A stretch of 64,000 nt of DNA from Nostoc sp. CHAB 5836 (lineage in GTDB: Bacteria > Cyanobacteriota > Cyanobacteriia > Cyanobacteriales > Nostocaceae). The notes beneath the pieces are model-generated. The model was not told where the DNA came from and searched no databases. It saw only the letters and a program-made list of their open reading frames with translations. The stretch spans positions 1 through 64,000 of the forward strand of contig NZ_JAIVFV010000010.1 in the NCBI RefSeq assembly GCF_020829445.1, written 5' to 3'. This document shows positions 35,045 to 44,564 of this stretch, one piece after another (position 1 is the stretch's first letter; each line of letters opens with the position of its first letter). Both the position numbers and the translations under genes were made by a program.

Positions 35045-36049
35045 TCAAAGGATGATGTTGCTTACCACTAGTTGTGGTATTCCTGCAAGCTGAATCTCAA
35101 AGTCTGCCGACAGGTTCTTATCGGTATTACCTTCGAGAATACCTCCTGAATAACGGATCTGTCCGGCTGCGGAGAATGGGCTAGACCCAATGTAAGTGAA
35201 GGCTTGGTTGTCCTTGATAGTGGAGTTGGCGTCGATGGTAGACAGATCGATTCTGTCACCTGGCGAGTTAGCGTTTCCAACAAAGTCAGTGATAACATCC
35301 CGTAAAACACCAGTAGGACTATCTGAAACTGAGTTGAACTTGAAAACATCGTTGCCAGCACCGCCAGTGAGGATATCATTGCCAGCACCGCCAGTGAGGA
35401 TATCATTGCCAGCACCGCCAATAAGGTTATCTTTGCCAGCACCGCCGTCAAGGACATCGTTGCCAGCACCGCCGTCAAGGAAATGGTCGCCAGCACCGCC
35501 AGTGAGGATATCATTGCCAGCACCACCAGTTAGCTTATCTTTGCCATCACCGCCGTCAAGGAAATCGTTGCCATCACCGCCGTCAACGACATCGTTGCCA
35601 GCACCGCCAATAAGGGTATCGTTGCCACCTCCACCCTTAAGAAGATCGTTGCCTTTACCGGCAACAAAGCGATCGTTGCCTTTACCACCGAGAAAGGTAT
35701 CTTTGCCACCACTACTAATAGTCGTCGAACCGGAAGGGATGCTTGGGGTTGTGGTTGTGATTGGGCTTGTGGTTGTGGTTGTGGTTGGGCTTGTGGTTGT
35801 GGTTGTGGTTGTGGTTGTAATTGGGCTTGTGGTTGTGGTTGTGATTGGGCTTGTGGTTGTGGTTGTGATTGGGCTTGTGGTTGTGATTGGGCTTGTGGTT
35901 GTGGTTGTGATTGGGCTTGTGGTTGTGGTTGTGATTGGGCTTGTGATTGTGATTTCAGCTGCGGCTTTGATTGCAGCTGCGGCTTTGCTTGCATCTGCGG
36001 CTTTGATTGCAGCTGCGGCTTTGATTTCATCTGCGGTTGGGGTTGCCAT
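35045..36049 (-). CDS. RTX calcium-binding repeat protein (paralogue 2) with Thr-rich linker
   Basis: 334 residues. Residues 1-32 are Ala/Lys-rich (EIKAAAAIKAADASKAAAAI). Residues about 33-108 are a low-complexity region of TTTTSPI and TTTTTSPI units, encoded by tandem DNA repeats and likely a glycosylatable stalk. Residues about 115-245 hold about fourteen GGxGNDxLx nonapeptides. The last 100 residues are the same M10 C-terminal-like secretion domain as the paralogues (DVFKFNSVSDSPTGVLRDVI; SAAGQIRYSGGILEGNTD). No enzymatic domain is visible. It is probably exported by a type I system and may be sheath- or surface-attached. Confidence 0.9.
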   Translation of the reverse strand: MATPTADEIKAAAAIKAADASKAAAAIKAAAEITITSPITTTTTSPITTTTTSPITTTSPITTTTTSPITTTTTSPITTTTTTTTTSPTTTTTTSPITTTTPSIPSGSTTISSGGKDTFLGGKGNDRFVAGKGNDLLKGGGGNDTLIGGAGNDVVDGGDGNDFLDGGDGKDKLTGGAGNDILTGGAGDHFLDGGAGNDVLDGGAGKDNLIGGAGNDILTGGAGNDILTGGAGNDVFKFNSVSDSPTGVLRDVITDFVGNANSPGDRIDLSTIDANSTIKDNQAFTYIGSSPFSAAGQIRYSGGILEGNTDKNLSADFEIQLAGIPQLVVSNIIL

Positions 36050-36270
36050 AGTGAGTTTCTCCTGAATTTAGAGGGTAAAAAAATTACCTCGTCACTTCCA
36101 CATCAGAAAAGGGCGTTGCTGATTAATTCAATTTGGTTCCTCCCAAAGGCGCAAAGGAAACAGTTTCAAAAATTGAATTTTTGAATTTCACACTTTCATT
36201 TAGCAACGCCGAGGACACAAGGTGGAGAAATAACGAGTGGAAAAAGGTAACTGAACCACGCCTAATTCAA
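36050..36270 (-). promoter_or_regulatory. conserved 5' leader of RTX paralogue 2
   Basis: This is the same leader as before paralogues 1 and 3: plus-strand landmarks GTAAAAAAATTACCTCGTCA, CAGAAAAGGGCGTTGCTGA, GAAACAGTTTCAAA and GAGGACACAAGGTGGAGAAA. Similarity to the third copy continues further upstream to about 36445 (TGCTAGGGAACAAGCAGATT). Confidence 0.6.
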
Positions 36271-36310
36271 ACAGGTCTTTGCTGTTAACTCTGAAGATTT
36301 GAGAAGCACT

Positions 36311-36363
36311 GGATATAGCATGACTCTTGGTACAATTTTGATGCCAAGAGTCATGCTATATCC
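36311..36363. repeat. perfect 20-bp inverted repeat
   Basis: The arms GGATATAGCATGACTCTTGG (36311-36330) and its exact complement (36344-36363) enclose a 13-base loop. The equivalent place before paralogue 3 (about 38516-38567) holds a badly decayed version. There is no T-tract. It could be an operator, an RNA hairpin at the start of the leader, or an element footprint. Confidence 0.75.
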
Positions 36364-37123
36364 TTGTGCTTTATGTCTTCACTGATTCCAGTAGTAGACT
36401 GCTAGGGAACAAGCAGATTTTTTCCTACGCAATTGCACAGGTCTTAGAACATATGACTGTATTCAGAGTCACAAGAATATCATACTACAATCAACCCGAT
36501 TTTTTTCAATCTAATAACAAAGAATAATTAACAATCTTTTTTTCCTCTCAGCACAACCCTTATTGGAACAAAGGTTTCACATATTGAGATTTGTTTGGTG
36601 GTTTCTGTAGTTATGTACAAGGAAGTAATTGCCAATAAGTTAAAAGTCTTATTGACCAGTACTATCACTGCACCCTTTTTGTCACAATTTCACCCCTCAA
36701 ATTTTCGGACATCTTTTTTCCTTCTGTGCCCATTCGTGAGAGTTTAAGGTCATATACAATTTATCCATAAGCAATAGTACTTAAAATTTTGCTGAAATCG
36801 GGGTTGGCAACACAATTTTTGGGTAGGTGACAACTTCTCTACGAGACGCTATGCGTAGCTTGCTTCCCCGCAGGGGTACGTTAAGCTCCGCTAAGGCTTA
36901 ATATTGATACGCTTCATTCATTCTTGCCCCATATTTTCAGTACAATGGTTAACTTGATATTTGCATTTTTCTAAATTTACAGTATGATTACTAATTGACA
37001 AAAGTAAGGTGTTTTTAAAATATCACAAATGTTCAGTGCTTCGCGGTTTGTATTACAATTATAATACAAAACAGCGCTGAGTAAGGAGTGCTGAGTAAAA
37101 AAAGTAATAATCACTATAAAAAA

Positions 37124-37148
37124 GAGAGGTAAGCTAAACTTACCTCTC
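37124..37148 (-). terminator. terminator of RTX paralogue 3
   Basis: A perfect stem, GAGAGGTAAG with CTTACCTCTC, and loop CTAAA. On the minus strand it is followed by a run of TTTTTTTAT. It lies 60 bases past the stop codon. Confidence 0.9.
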
Positions 37149-37207
37149 CCTGCGACTATTTTAATTATCAGAATTTTGCGTTCTGCCTTATTTTCAAGGC
37201 AGGTCTA

Positions 37208-38239
37208 TTAGAGGATAATGTCGCTTACCACTAGTTGTGGTGTTCCTGTAAGCTGAATCTCAAAGTCAGCCGACAGATTCGCATTAGTGTTACCTTGGAG
37301 AATGCCTCCTGAATAACGGATCTGACCGGCTGCGGAGAATGGGCTAGACCCAATGTAAGTGAAGGCTTGGTTACCCCCGATAGTGGATTTGGCGTCGATA
37401 GTAGATAGATCGATTCTGTCACCTGGCGAGTTACCGTTTCCAACAAAGTCAGTGATAATATCTCGTGAAACACCAGTACGACTGTCTGAAACTGAGTTGA
37501 ACTTGAAAACATCGTTGCCTGATCCTCCAGTCAGAGTATCAGTTCCACGACTGCCAACGAGTGTGTCATTGCCATTACCGCCAGTGAGAATATCGTTGCC
37601 ATCGACATCTGATCCTCCGGTGACAATAGTGGAAGTAGCCCCATTACTGCCAATGACGATATTTGATTCTCCAGTGAAACTACTGGGATCAATCTTAACT
37701 CCGTTAATGAAGATATCTCCTCCAGTGTTACCAATGGAAGTACTGACAACACTGGAACCATTGATAACAATGGAATTACTCGCAGTGGAACCAACGACGA
37801 TACTGCTGTCAGTACCGCCAATGAGGATATCGTTGCCATCACCGCCAACGAGTGTATCGTTGCCACTACTGCCAGCAAGTGTGTCGTTGCCATCATCGCC
37901 GGCAAGTGTGTCGTTGCCATCACCAGCGTTAATCACATCGTTGTTACTACCGCCGCTAACGGTATCGTTGCCACTACCAGCATTAATCACATCGTTGCCA
38001 CTATCACCGTTAACGCGATCGCTGCCATCACCAGCGTTAATCACATCGTTGTCACTACCGCCGCTAACGGTATCGTTGCCACTGCCAGCGTTAATCACAT
38101 CGCTGCCAGTACCGCCGTTAACGCTATCGTTGCCACTGCCAGCGTTAATCACATCGCTGCCGCCGTTACCGTTAATGATATCGTTGCCACTACCAGCGTT
38201 GATAACGTCACTGGAGTTCTGACCGTTAAAGGTTGCCAT
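37208..38239 (-). CDS. RTX calcium-binding repeat protein (paralogue 3)
   Basis: 343 residues. Repeats start almost at the N-terminus (MATFNGQNSSDVINAGSGND). About fifteen units are of the DVINAGSGNDTVSGGS type, with Ser in place of some Gly residues. A 75-residue non-RTX insert (about 140-215: STASNSIVINGSSVVSTSIG, then GDIFINGVKIDPSSFTG) interrupts them. Further GGxGND repeats and the shared C-terminal domain follow (FTYIGSSPFSAAGQIRYSGG; FEIQLTGTPQLV). It is presumably secreted without cleavage by a type I exporter. It is the most repeat-rich member of the trio. Confidence 0.9.
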   Translation of the reverse strand: MATFNGQNSSDVINAGSGNDIINGNGGSDVINAGSGNDSVNGGTGSDVINAGSGNDTVSGGSDNDVINAGDGSDRVNGDSGNDVINAGSGNDTVSGGSNNDVINAGDGNDTLAGDDGNDTLAGSSGNDTLVGGDGNDILIGGTDSSIVVGSTASNSIVINGSSVVSTSIGNTGGDIFINGVKIDPSSFTGESNIVIGSNGATSTIVTGGSDVDGNDILTGGNGNDTLVGSRGTDTLTGGSGNDVFKFNSVSDSRTGVSRDIITDFVGNGNSPGDRIDLSTIDAKSTIGGNQAFTYIGSSPFSAAGQIRYSGGILQGNTNANLSADFEIQLTGTPQLVVSDIIL

Positions 38240-38470
38240 TAATGAGTATCTCCTAAACTTAGAGGGGAAAAAATTACCTCGTCACTTCCACATCAGAAAA
38301 CGGCATTGCTAATTAAGAGCATGAATTTGGTTCCGATGAAAAGAAACTGTTTCAAGTATTGAATTTTTGAATTTCATACTTTCATTAAGCAACGCCGAGA
38401 ACACAAGGTGGAGAATTTAACGAGTGCCAAAAGGTTACTGAACCAGACTTGATTAAAACACTTCTTTAAT
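38240..38470 (-). promoter_or_regulatory. conserved 5' leader of RTX paralogue 3
   Basis: The third copy of the shared leader: plus-strand landmarks AAAAAATTACCTCGTCACTT, CAGAAAACGGCATTGCT and GAGAACACAAGGTGGAGAA. A 25-base deletion relative to the other copies removes the TCCCAAAGGCGCAAAGG part. Similarity to copy 2 continues to about 38655. Confidence 0.6.
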
Positions 38471-38966
38471 GTTAAGAATGTTAAGTCTGAAAATCTCAGA
38501 AGATTTGAGAAGCTGTGGATGCATTTATGATCTTGGCATCAAACTTGTGCCAATAGTCATGTTTTATCCTTGTGCCCTATGTGTTCACTGCTTCTAGTAG
38601 TAGGCTGCTAGAGAACAAGCAGATTTTCTCCTACCGAATTGCATAGGTCTTAGGACTTTCTAACTTTATTCTGAATCACAAAACTATGATATAACCCTCA
38701 AGCGTACTTTTTTCTATGTATAAGAAAGAATAATTATTACTATCGCCAGCAGAAAGCCTGAAACCTCTGTTTAGGTAAGGTTTTTTTCATTTATATGCCA
38801 TATCTTGCACTTCAAAATGTATTATATAAATAATTCAATATTAATTACCAGTCATGGTAATATTATTAAGTATTAATACTGTAAATTATTCGTGATCAGG
38901 CTATGGTTGTGGTTAGATAGCGTGGGTGCAATACACTATAGGCCAGATCTTAGGCAAGACAGAGCC

Positions 38967-39141
38967 AGAGGATGTTTGAAAAGTCTAATTTATTACTAAC
39001 CGGGCGACTAGAAGTCGCGGCTACACAAACAAAACCTGCCTACGCAGGTTAAAAACCTTAATTTTCTTTTAGTCCACGGAGGTGGACGAGAGTTTGTGTA
39101 GTAGCGAATTCTATTCGCCCAATACTTTTCAAACAACCTCT
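38967..39141. repeat. MITE-H copy 1
   Basis: AGAGGATGTTTGAAAAGT and ACTTTTCAAACAACCTCT are inverted ends. The inside has paired segments GTCGCGGCTACACAAAC and GTTTGTGTAGTAGCGA, plus the hairpin CCTGCCTACGCAGG. A second copy with a different interior lies at 55701-55867. Confidence 0.75.
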
Positions 39142-39327
39142 AAGGTAGAAACCCCAACGTCTGGAAAACCTCTCTCTAAATCTCTCTCCTAAAAGGAGAG
39201 AGACTTTGAATTTCCTCCTTCCCGCAACGGGTTGGGGGTTAGGTCTATTTGCATACTTGTAGCTCACCGGATTGAAAATGGCTATACCACTTGGTATTTT
39301 GTCAAAATTTTTAATGACGGGGATATT

Positions 39328-42300
39328 TCACCCTGGTAGAGTTATGCCAGTAACCGCGATCGCACCTGCGATCGCACTAGCACAAAGGGAAGTCAATGCT
39401 GTGCCAAATAACCACCAAGCAGCATTTGCAACGGTTTTTTTGGTTTCTTTGGCTTGTTTTTTAGCTTGCTCTTGGATCGCTTTCAGGCGTTTTTGGGTTT
39501 CTTGTTGGATGCGTTCGGCTCGTTGCAGTACACCATCCCGCGCCGATTCTATTTGGTCGATAATTCGATTAGCATCCTCTTGAGAAATATCCTCACGAGA
39601 ACTGATGACAGCAACTAAGGTGTCACGATCAAATTGACTGAGGCGATCGCGCAATGCTTCAAATCCGGCTTGGGGGTCGTCGAACACTTTCGCAAAGTCT
39701 TGCTTAATTCCTTCATAGTTGAGTTCGGAACGATCCAACGAGTTGAGATAGTTGCGAACTTTGGCAAAAACCCCATCTAACACTGATTGCACTCTTTGCT
39801 GAATCTGCTGGAATTGTTCAAGAATGGAAGTGCGAACAGAATCAATTTGATCCACAATTCGGTTTGCTTCTTCTTCTGAGATATCCTGGCGTTGGGATAA
39901 CAGGGCCACAATTGTTGAACGGTCAAATTTCGAGGCGCGATCGCTCAAATTCCCAATTCCAGCGCGGGGAGAAGACAAGAGTAATTGTAAATCGCGTTTG
40001 ATTCCTTCGGGGTTGAGTTCTTCTTTGTTAGTGTTACGCAGATATTCTTCGAGATTGGCTTCAAAATCTAATGCTTGTTGAGCAGTCCGCTTGGCTAAAC
40101 GTCGTGGCGCTCTCACAATATCACCAATCGCATCTTGGGCGCGATCTATAATTTGATTAACTTGCTCTTGGCTCAAGTCTCCCCGTTGACTCACCAGTTT
40201 AACTAAGGTTTCTCGATCGACCTGAGATAAGCGATCGCGTAATGCTAAGGCCCCGGCTTTAGGATCATCGAGTAATTTTTCCAAATCCTTCCTGATACCT
40301 TCAGGATTAAGTTCTTCTAGGTTGGTATTGCGGAGATATTCGGCGATCGCTTTTGTAGTTTTTTCGTACTGTTCTTTCGCTTGTTGGGGTACTTGTAAAA
40401 TACTATCTCGCACTGCTTCTAGTTGGTCGAGAATTTGGTTTACCTGTTCTTGGCTCAAATCTTGACGCTGACTGAGCAATTGTACCAGTGTATCGCGATT
40501 AAATTGCGATAAGCGCGATCGTAAAAGGCTAATTCCAGCTTGCGGATCGTCTAGCAAAACTTTAAACTCACGTTTGATAGCTTCGGGATTGAGTTCGTCT
40601 TTGTTAGTGTTCCGTAGATAGTCTTCAACTCTTTGACGGAGTTCATCGGCTTTCGCTTTTGCTTGTTCTTGCAGTTCTCTAGCCCGATTTAAGATATGAT
40701 CACGGTTGCGTTCGAGTTGACTAACAATATTATTAGCTTCCTCTTCGCTGATATCTTGACGCTGTTGGAGCAATTGGACAAAAGTATCGCGGTCAAATTG
40801 TCCAAAACGGCTACTTAAATCTTCAAAGCCAGCTTGGGGATCTTCCACCAACTTCGCAAAGTCTCGTTCAATACCTTCAGGATTGAGTTCTTCTTTCCCC
40901 GTCGAACGGAGATAATCTTCGATGCGAGTGCGGAAATCTTGCCCTTTTTCTCGCGTTTGAGCCTGTTTTACAGTTTCTAAAACTTCCAGGCGATCGCTTT
41001 CCATTTGTTCCGCAATTTCTTTCACCCTGGCTTCGCTGATATCACCCCGTTGCTTCAGCAAGTTGGTAAAATACTCTTGATTGATTTCTTCTAACTCCCC
41101 TCTCACCGTTGTCGGATCTGCATTTACGTCATAGATGACTTCTTTAAATTCATCTACTAGGGTAATTCGGTTAAAATGCCAAGGGAATGAATTTAAGATG
41201 TAGTCTTCTACATCTGACTTAATTGTATTTTCCAGTGATATTGGTAATTTTGCGGATACTTGCTCAGTTGCTTTCTCTCTAAGCTTTTGCAGTTGTGCTG
41301 TGATTTGCTCAACATCGACATCTTGAACTTTTTCTTTCAGCTTTTGCAACTGAGTTGTAATTTTGTTCACATCGATATTAGAAAGGTTGACCCGTTCCAG
41401 AACTGCTGGTGCAGCAGCACTCAAGCCATATCGAATAGCTTGCTTGATTACACCATTCCCATTACCACTTCCCACTGTAACCAGTTCTTGAAGTCGTTCA
41501 CCCAATTGCTCAGAATTCAGTTCTTCAGGAGTAGCAGACTTAAGTAAATTGATTACTTGTTCTGTGGGATTTTTGCGATTCAAAGCTTGTTGCCAAACAT
41601 CTTGAAATTGGTCAGCAATCCGATTAATATCTTCTTGAGATAAATCTGCGCGACTGCTGATTAAATCAACAAAGGTTTGGCGATTAACGTTTTGCAATAG
41701 GTCGCTGTTAGCAACAGATTGCAAATCTGTATCTTTCAGAACTTGCTCAAATTGATTACGAATTTCTTTGAGATCCAGCTTTGGTAATTGCAGAGAACCT
41801 AAAGAACTTTGAAGCGTATTTCTAATACCTTCAGAATCAAAACCTGAAGTTAATTCCCGCCGGACTGCGGCTGTAATATCTTCAGCAGTAGAAATTAACT
41901 GTTTTTTCGCAGCATTAGCGCCGATACCAGCACTTGCTGTACCCATCAGAGATTGAAAACCAGAAGTGACAGTATTAGCGATAGAACCAATTAAAGAACC
42001 TACCGCCGATGAACCCAACCAAATTACCAGTGAGAAATAGGTAGACCAGATGACTACACCGATAATTGCTCCGAGAAATGCACTTTCGATTAAGCTAAGT
42101 TTTACCGCGAGAAAACAAGCAATAAATAATGCAATGCTAGCGGTTATCAACGCCCAAGAACCAACTTGGGCTTGAACTTCGCGAATTTTGCTACCGAAAC
42201 TTTCTGACTCATCATCAGAATCGGAGTCAATTTCCCAAGATGAAATTCCCACAGCGAGTGAAAAGTTTGTAAATAACAATTGAAAGGCAAATGCCATTAA

Positions 42301-42450
42301 AACCCCAGCTACCAGTGCTACCAAGAATTTAGGGCCAGAAAAGAGAACTGATGCTTCTTCTGGAGTTAGTACTTCCTGAGCTAAAGTTATTGGCGCTAAT
42401 CCAAAATGCAGCCAGTTCCATCCCTCAATAGTTAAAAAACCTTGAAACAT
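39328..42450 (-). CDS. large membrane protein with repeated helical module
   Basis: 1040 residues. The N-terminal part has about four membrane helices (VALVAGVLMAFAFQLLF, then segments to residue 175, ending in a Gly/Ser-rich AVGSLIGSIANTVTSG). Residues about 185-985 are cytoplasmic or periplasmic and mostly helical. They contain at least seven copies of a module reading FDRDTLVQLLSQRxDLSxEQVNxIxDQ. Five are preceded by YLRNTNKEELNPEGIKRDL. A single hydrophobic helix (WWLFGTALTSLCASAIAGAI) ends the protein. No enzymatic motif is seen. It may be a membrane tether or scaffold. The ATG at 42450 is preceded by AAATCCT. Confidence 0.8.
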   Translation of the reverse strand: MFQGFLTIEGWNWLHFGLAPITLAQEVLTPEEASVLFSGPKFLVALVAGVLMAFAFQLLFTNFSLAVGISSWEIDSDSDDESESFGSKIREVQAQVGSWALITASIALFIACFLAVKLSLIESAFLGAIIGVVIWSTYFSLVIWLGSSAVGSLIGSIANTVTSGFQSLMGTASAGIGANAAKKQLISTAEDITAAVRRELTSGFDSEGIRNTLQSSLGSLQLPKLDLKEIRNQFEQVLKDTDLQSVANSDLLQNVNRQTFVDLISSRADLSQEDINRIADQFQDVWQQALNRKNPTEQVINLLKSATPEELNSEQLGERLQELVTVGSGNGNGVIKQAIRYGLSAAAPAVLERVNLSNIDVNKITTQLQKLKEKVQDVDVEQITAQLQKLREKATEQVSAKLPISLENTIKSDVEDYILNSFPWHFNRITLVDEFKEVIYDVNADPTTVRGELEEINQEYFTNLLKQRGDISEARVKEIAEQMESDRLEVLETVKQAQTREKGQDFRTRIEDYLRSTGKEELNPEGIERDFAKLVEDPQAGFEDLSSRFGQFDRDTFVQLLQQRQDISEEEANNIVSQLERNRDHILNRARELQEQAKAKADELRQRVEDYLRNTNKDELNPEAIKREFKVLLDDPQAGISLLRSRLSQFNRDTLVQLLSQRQDLSQEQVNQILDQLEAVRDSILQVPQQAKEQYEKTTKAIAEYLRNTNLEELNPEGIRKDLEKLLDDPKAGALALRDRLSQVDRETLVKLVSQRGDLSQEQVNQIIDRAQDAIGDIVRAPRRLAKRTAQQALDFEANLEEYLRNTNKEELNPEGIKRDLQLLLSSPRAGIGNLSDRASKFDRSTIVALLSQRQDISEEEANRIVDQIDSVRTSILEQFQQIQQRVQSVLDGVFAKVRNYLNSLDRSELNYEGIKQDFAKVFDDPQAGFEALRDRLSQFDRDTLVAVISSREDISQEDANRIIDQIESARDGVLQRAERIQQETQKRLKAIQEQAKKQAKETKKTVANAAWWLFGTALTSLCASAIAGAIAVTGITLPG

Positions 42451-42624
42451 AGGATTTTCTCACTTGTACTAAATTAAGTAGCCATTTAGAAAATGGCTTA
42501 CTCATCAATTTAGTGATCATTTATGTCATCTGGCACTTTCTTAGGTAATAAATTTGTTTGCCAAAAGTCGTATTTTGCCAAGAAGAAAGATTTCTCTATT
42601 TTTTTCTAAATAAAATAATGTAAC

Positions 42625-42770
42625 CATTTCATTCTAGATATAAACCACCCGGAACTGAAGTTCCTGGCTCATAGCTAAAGTCCGTGAAAACGCAATAGGG
42701 TTCACTTAAAGCTAAAACTCTTTTTCTTTAACGAACCGCAGAGACGCAGAGGGCACAGAGATAAGAGAGA
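42625..42770. repeat. truncated MITE-C followed by MITE-B fragment
   Basis: 42625-42692 matches the first half of MITE-C up to CGTGAAAACG. At 42693 the sequence switches to CAATAGGGTTCAC, one end of MITE-B, and continues with its interior (GAACCGCAGAGACGCAGAGG). The far half of both elements is gone. The junction is the same position of MITE-C that is interrupted at 45244, but MITE-B is in the opposite orientation. Confidence 0.7.
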
Positions 42771-43025
42771 GAGAGGGAAGATTTTTTATTTTTTTGCCAA
42801 AACCTGCGCAGTATTGCCTTGAATAACTAATATCTAATTTTCAAAAATAATTTGTTTGTCGATTACGATTTGTTCGTAACTTTAGAACAAGCCACCTCTG
42901 TCTAATGATAGAGAGAAAATTTACTCCAAGGGATTGATGAAAACTAAATCAAATCATGTCTTAATAAATGTTATGTACGAGCTATGAATTAGTAATTAAA
43001 GAATTGCTGCTGAGGAGAAAGAATA

Positions 43026-44330
43026 ATGGTTGTAAATGTACATAAACGTGGTGTAGGTGTATTTTCTAATCGTCGAGATGTTGAAAATGCCCTACATGAA
43101 CTAAAAAATGTCGGTTTTGACATGGATAGAGTCTCTGTGATTACAGAGGATGGAGACAAAGAGGATATTGCCGGCGCTGATGTGCGCGATCGCGTCGGTG
43201 ATAAATCCGACGAAGGGGCTAAAGTCGGAGCAGCTACAGGCGGTGCTTTGGGTGGATTAACTGGCTTATTAGTTGGTCTTGGAACTTTGGCAATTCCTGG
43301 AATCGGGCCAATTATGCTAGCGGGAGCCGCAGCAACTACTTTAGCGACCACCTTGGCTGGAGCGGGTATTGGTGCGGTAGCTGGTAGTTTGCTTGGTGCA
43401 TTGATTGGTTTAGGAATTCCCGAAGAACGAGCCAGAGTTTACGACGAACGCGTCAGACGAGGACACTATTTAGTCATCCTAGATGGCACAGATACAGAAA
43501 TTGCTAGAGCAGAAGAAATTTTAAATCGCCAGGGTGTGGAAGAGTTTGGCATTTACGACAACCCAGATGGGAGAAATACAAATGCTGATTATGTCACTCC
43601 AACTCCTACTACCACCGGTTATGTGACTCCAACTGCGGCTGATAGTGGTGTTGCTAGACGAGCAATTGGCGTATTTTCTCATCGCCGAGATGCGGAAGCA
43701 GCACTTACAGAATTGCGAGATGCAGGTTTTCCCTTAAGTAGAGTTTCCATCATTGCTAAGGATACAGACGGTCATGGGATGGCTGGTGTAGATGTAGATA
43801 GAAACGTCGGTATCGGAAACAAAGCAGACGATGGTGCAAAAGCTGGAGCAGCTACAGGCGGAGTTCTAGGCGGCTTGACTGGCTTATTAGTTGGTCTTGG
43901 AAGTTTAGCGATTCCGGGAGTTGGGCCGGTGATTGCAGGTGGCGCAGTCGCAACAGCTTTGGCGACAACATTGGCTGGTGGTGCGATCGGTGCAGCAGCT
44001 GGGAGCATTGTTGGCGCACTCGTTGGCTTGGGAATTCCCGAACACAGAGCGCAAGTATATAGCGATCGCTTTCAAAGAGGCGACTACTTAGTAATGATCG
44101 ATGGTACGGAAGCCGAAATCCACCAAGCTGAAGCGATTCTCAAACGTCGAGGCATTGAAGAATTTGATATCTATGATGCCACTGATTTAGGTGAACATCG
44201 CCCAGATTTGAACCGAGTAACCAATCACAACACACCAATTGCTAATAGCGATCGCACCAATTACTCAACAGAGTCTTATGGAAACGAGCCTGCTGTAGTC
44301 ATTGTTGACCGTCGTGATGAAACACTCTAA
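43026..44330 (+). CDS. duplicated YflT-like/glycine-zipper stress protein
   Basis: 434 residues formed of two copies of one unit (residues about 1-180 and 210-390). Each copy has a roughly 45-residue ferredoxin-like YflT/general-stress domain (GVFSNRRDVENALHELKNVG; GVFSHRRDAEAALTELRDAG). A long Gly/Ala-rich zipper that could insert in a membrane follows (GAATGGALGGLTGLLVGLG). Each ends in a short domain with GIPEERARVYDERVRRGHYL or its counterpart. A polar C-terminal tail follows. Related proteins are induced by heat, salt or desiccation. GAGGAGAAAG gives a good ribosome-binding site 5 bases before the ATG. Confidence 0.85.
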   Translation: MVVNVHKRGVGVFSNRRDVENALHELKNVGFDMDRVSVITEDGDKEDIAGADVRDRVGDKSDEGAKVGAATGGALGGLTGLLVGLGTLAIPGIGPIMLAGAAATTLATTLAGAGIGAVAGSLLGALIGLGIPEERARVYDERVRRGHYLVILDGTDTEIARAEEILNRQGVEEFGIYDNPDGRNTNADYVTPTPTTTGYVTPTAADSGVARRAIGVFSHRRDAEAALTELRDAGFPLSRVSIIAKDTDGHGMAGVDVDRNVGIGNKADDGAKAGAATGGVLGGLTGLLVGLGSLAIPGVGPVIAGGAVATALATTLAGGAIGAAAGSIVGALVGLGIPEHRAQVYSDRFQRGDYLVMIDGTEAEIHQAEAILKRRGIEEFDIYDATDLGEHRPDLNRVTNHNTPIANSDRTNYSTESYGNEPAVVIVDRRDETL

Positions 44331-44348
44331 GCCAAGGTAGATTAATTC

Positions 44349-44464
44349 AGGACTACGCAAAAACTCTCTGCAACTCTTATTTCTTGGCCTACTTGGCGTA
44401 CTTCTCCCAGGGGGAGACGCACTCGCCTTTGCGGTTCGTTTTTTCACGATTTTCCGTAAGTCCT
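44349..44464. repeat. MITE-E copy 3 (diverged)
   Basis: AGGACTACGCAAAAACTC at the left and GATTTTCCGTAAGTCCT at the right form inverted ends. The interior differs from copies 1 and 2 and contains a GGGGGAGACGCACTCGCC repeat fragment. Confidence 0.55.
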
Positions 44465-44564
44465 ATAATTCTCCAAAATTGCAGGATTAAGAAGTTGAAA
44501 ACTTTGCTCCTCACTTCTGCCGTAAATATCAACAAATTTGACTTTCCGATTCAGAATTAAACAT

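Noticed and set aside
35196-36065. 289-codon plus-strand frame opposite RTX paralogue 2
   Set aside because: It is the antisense of the tandem RTX and Thr repeats (LPAPPVRISLP and VVVVIGL runs), a typical shadow of glycine-aspartate-rich coding DNA. The same applies to 33173-33871 and 37359-38222.
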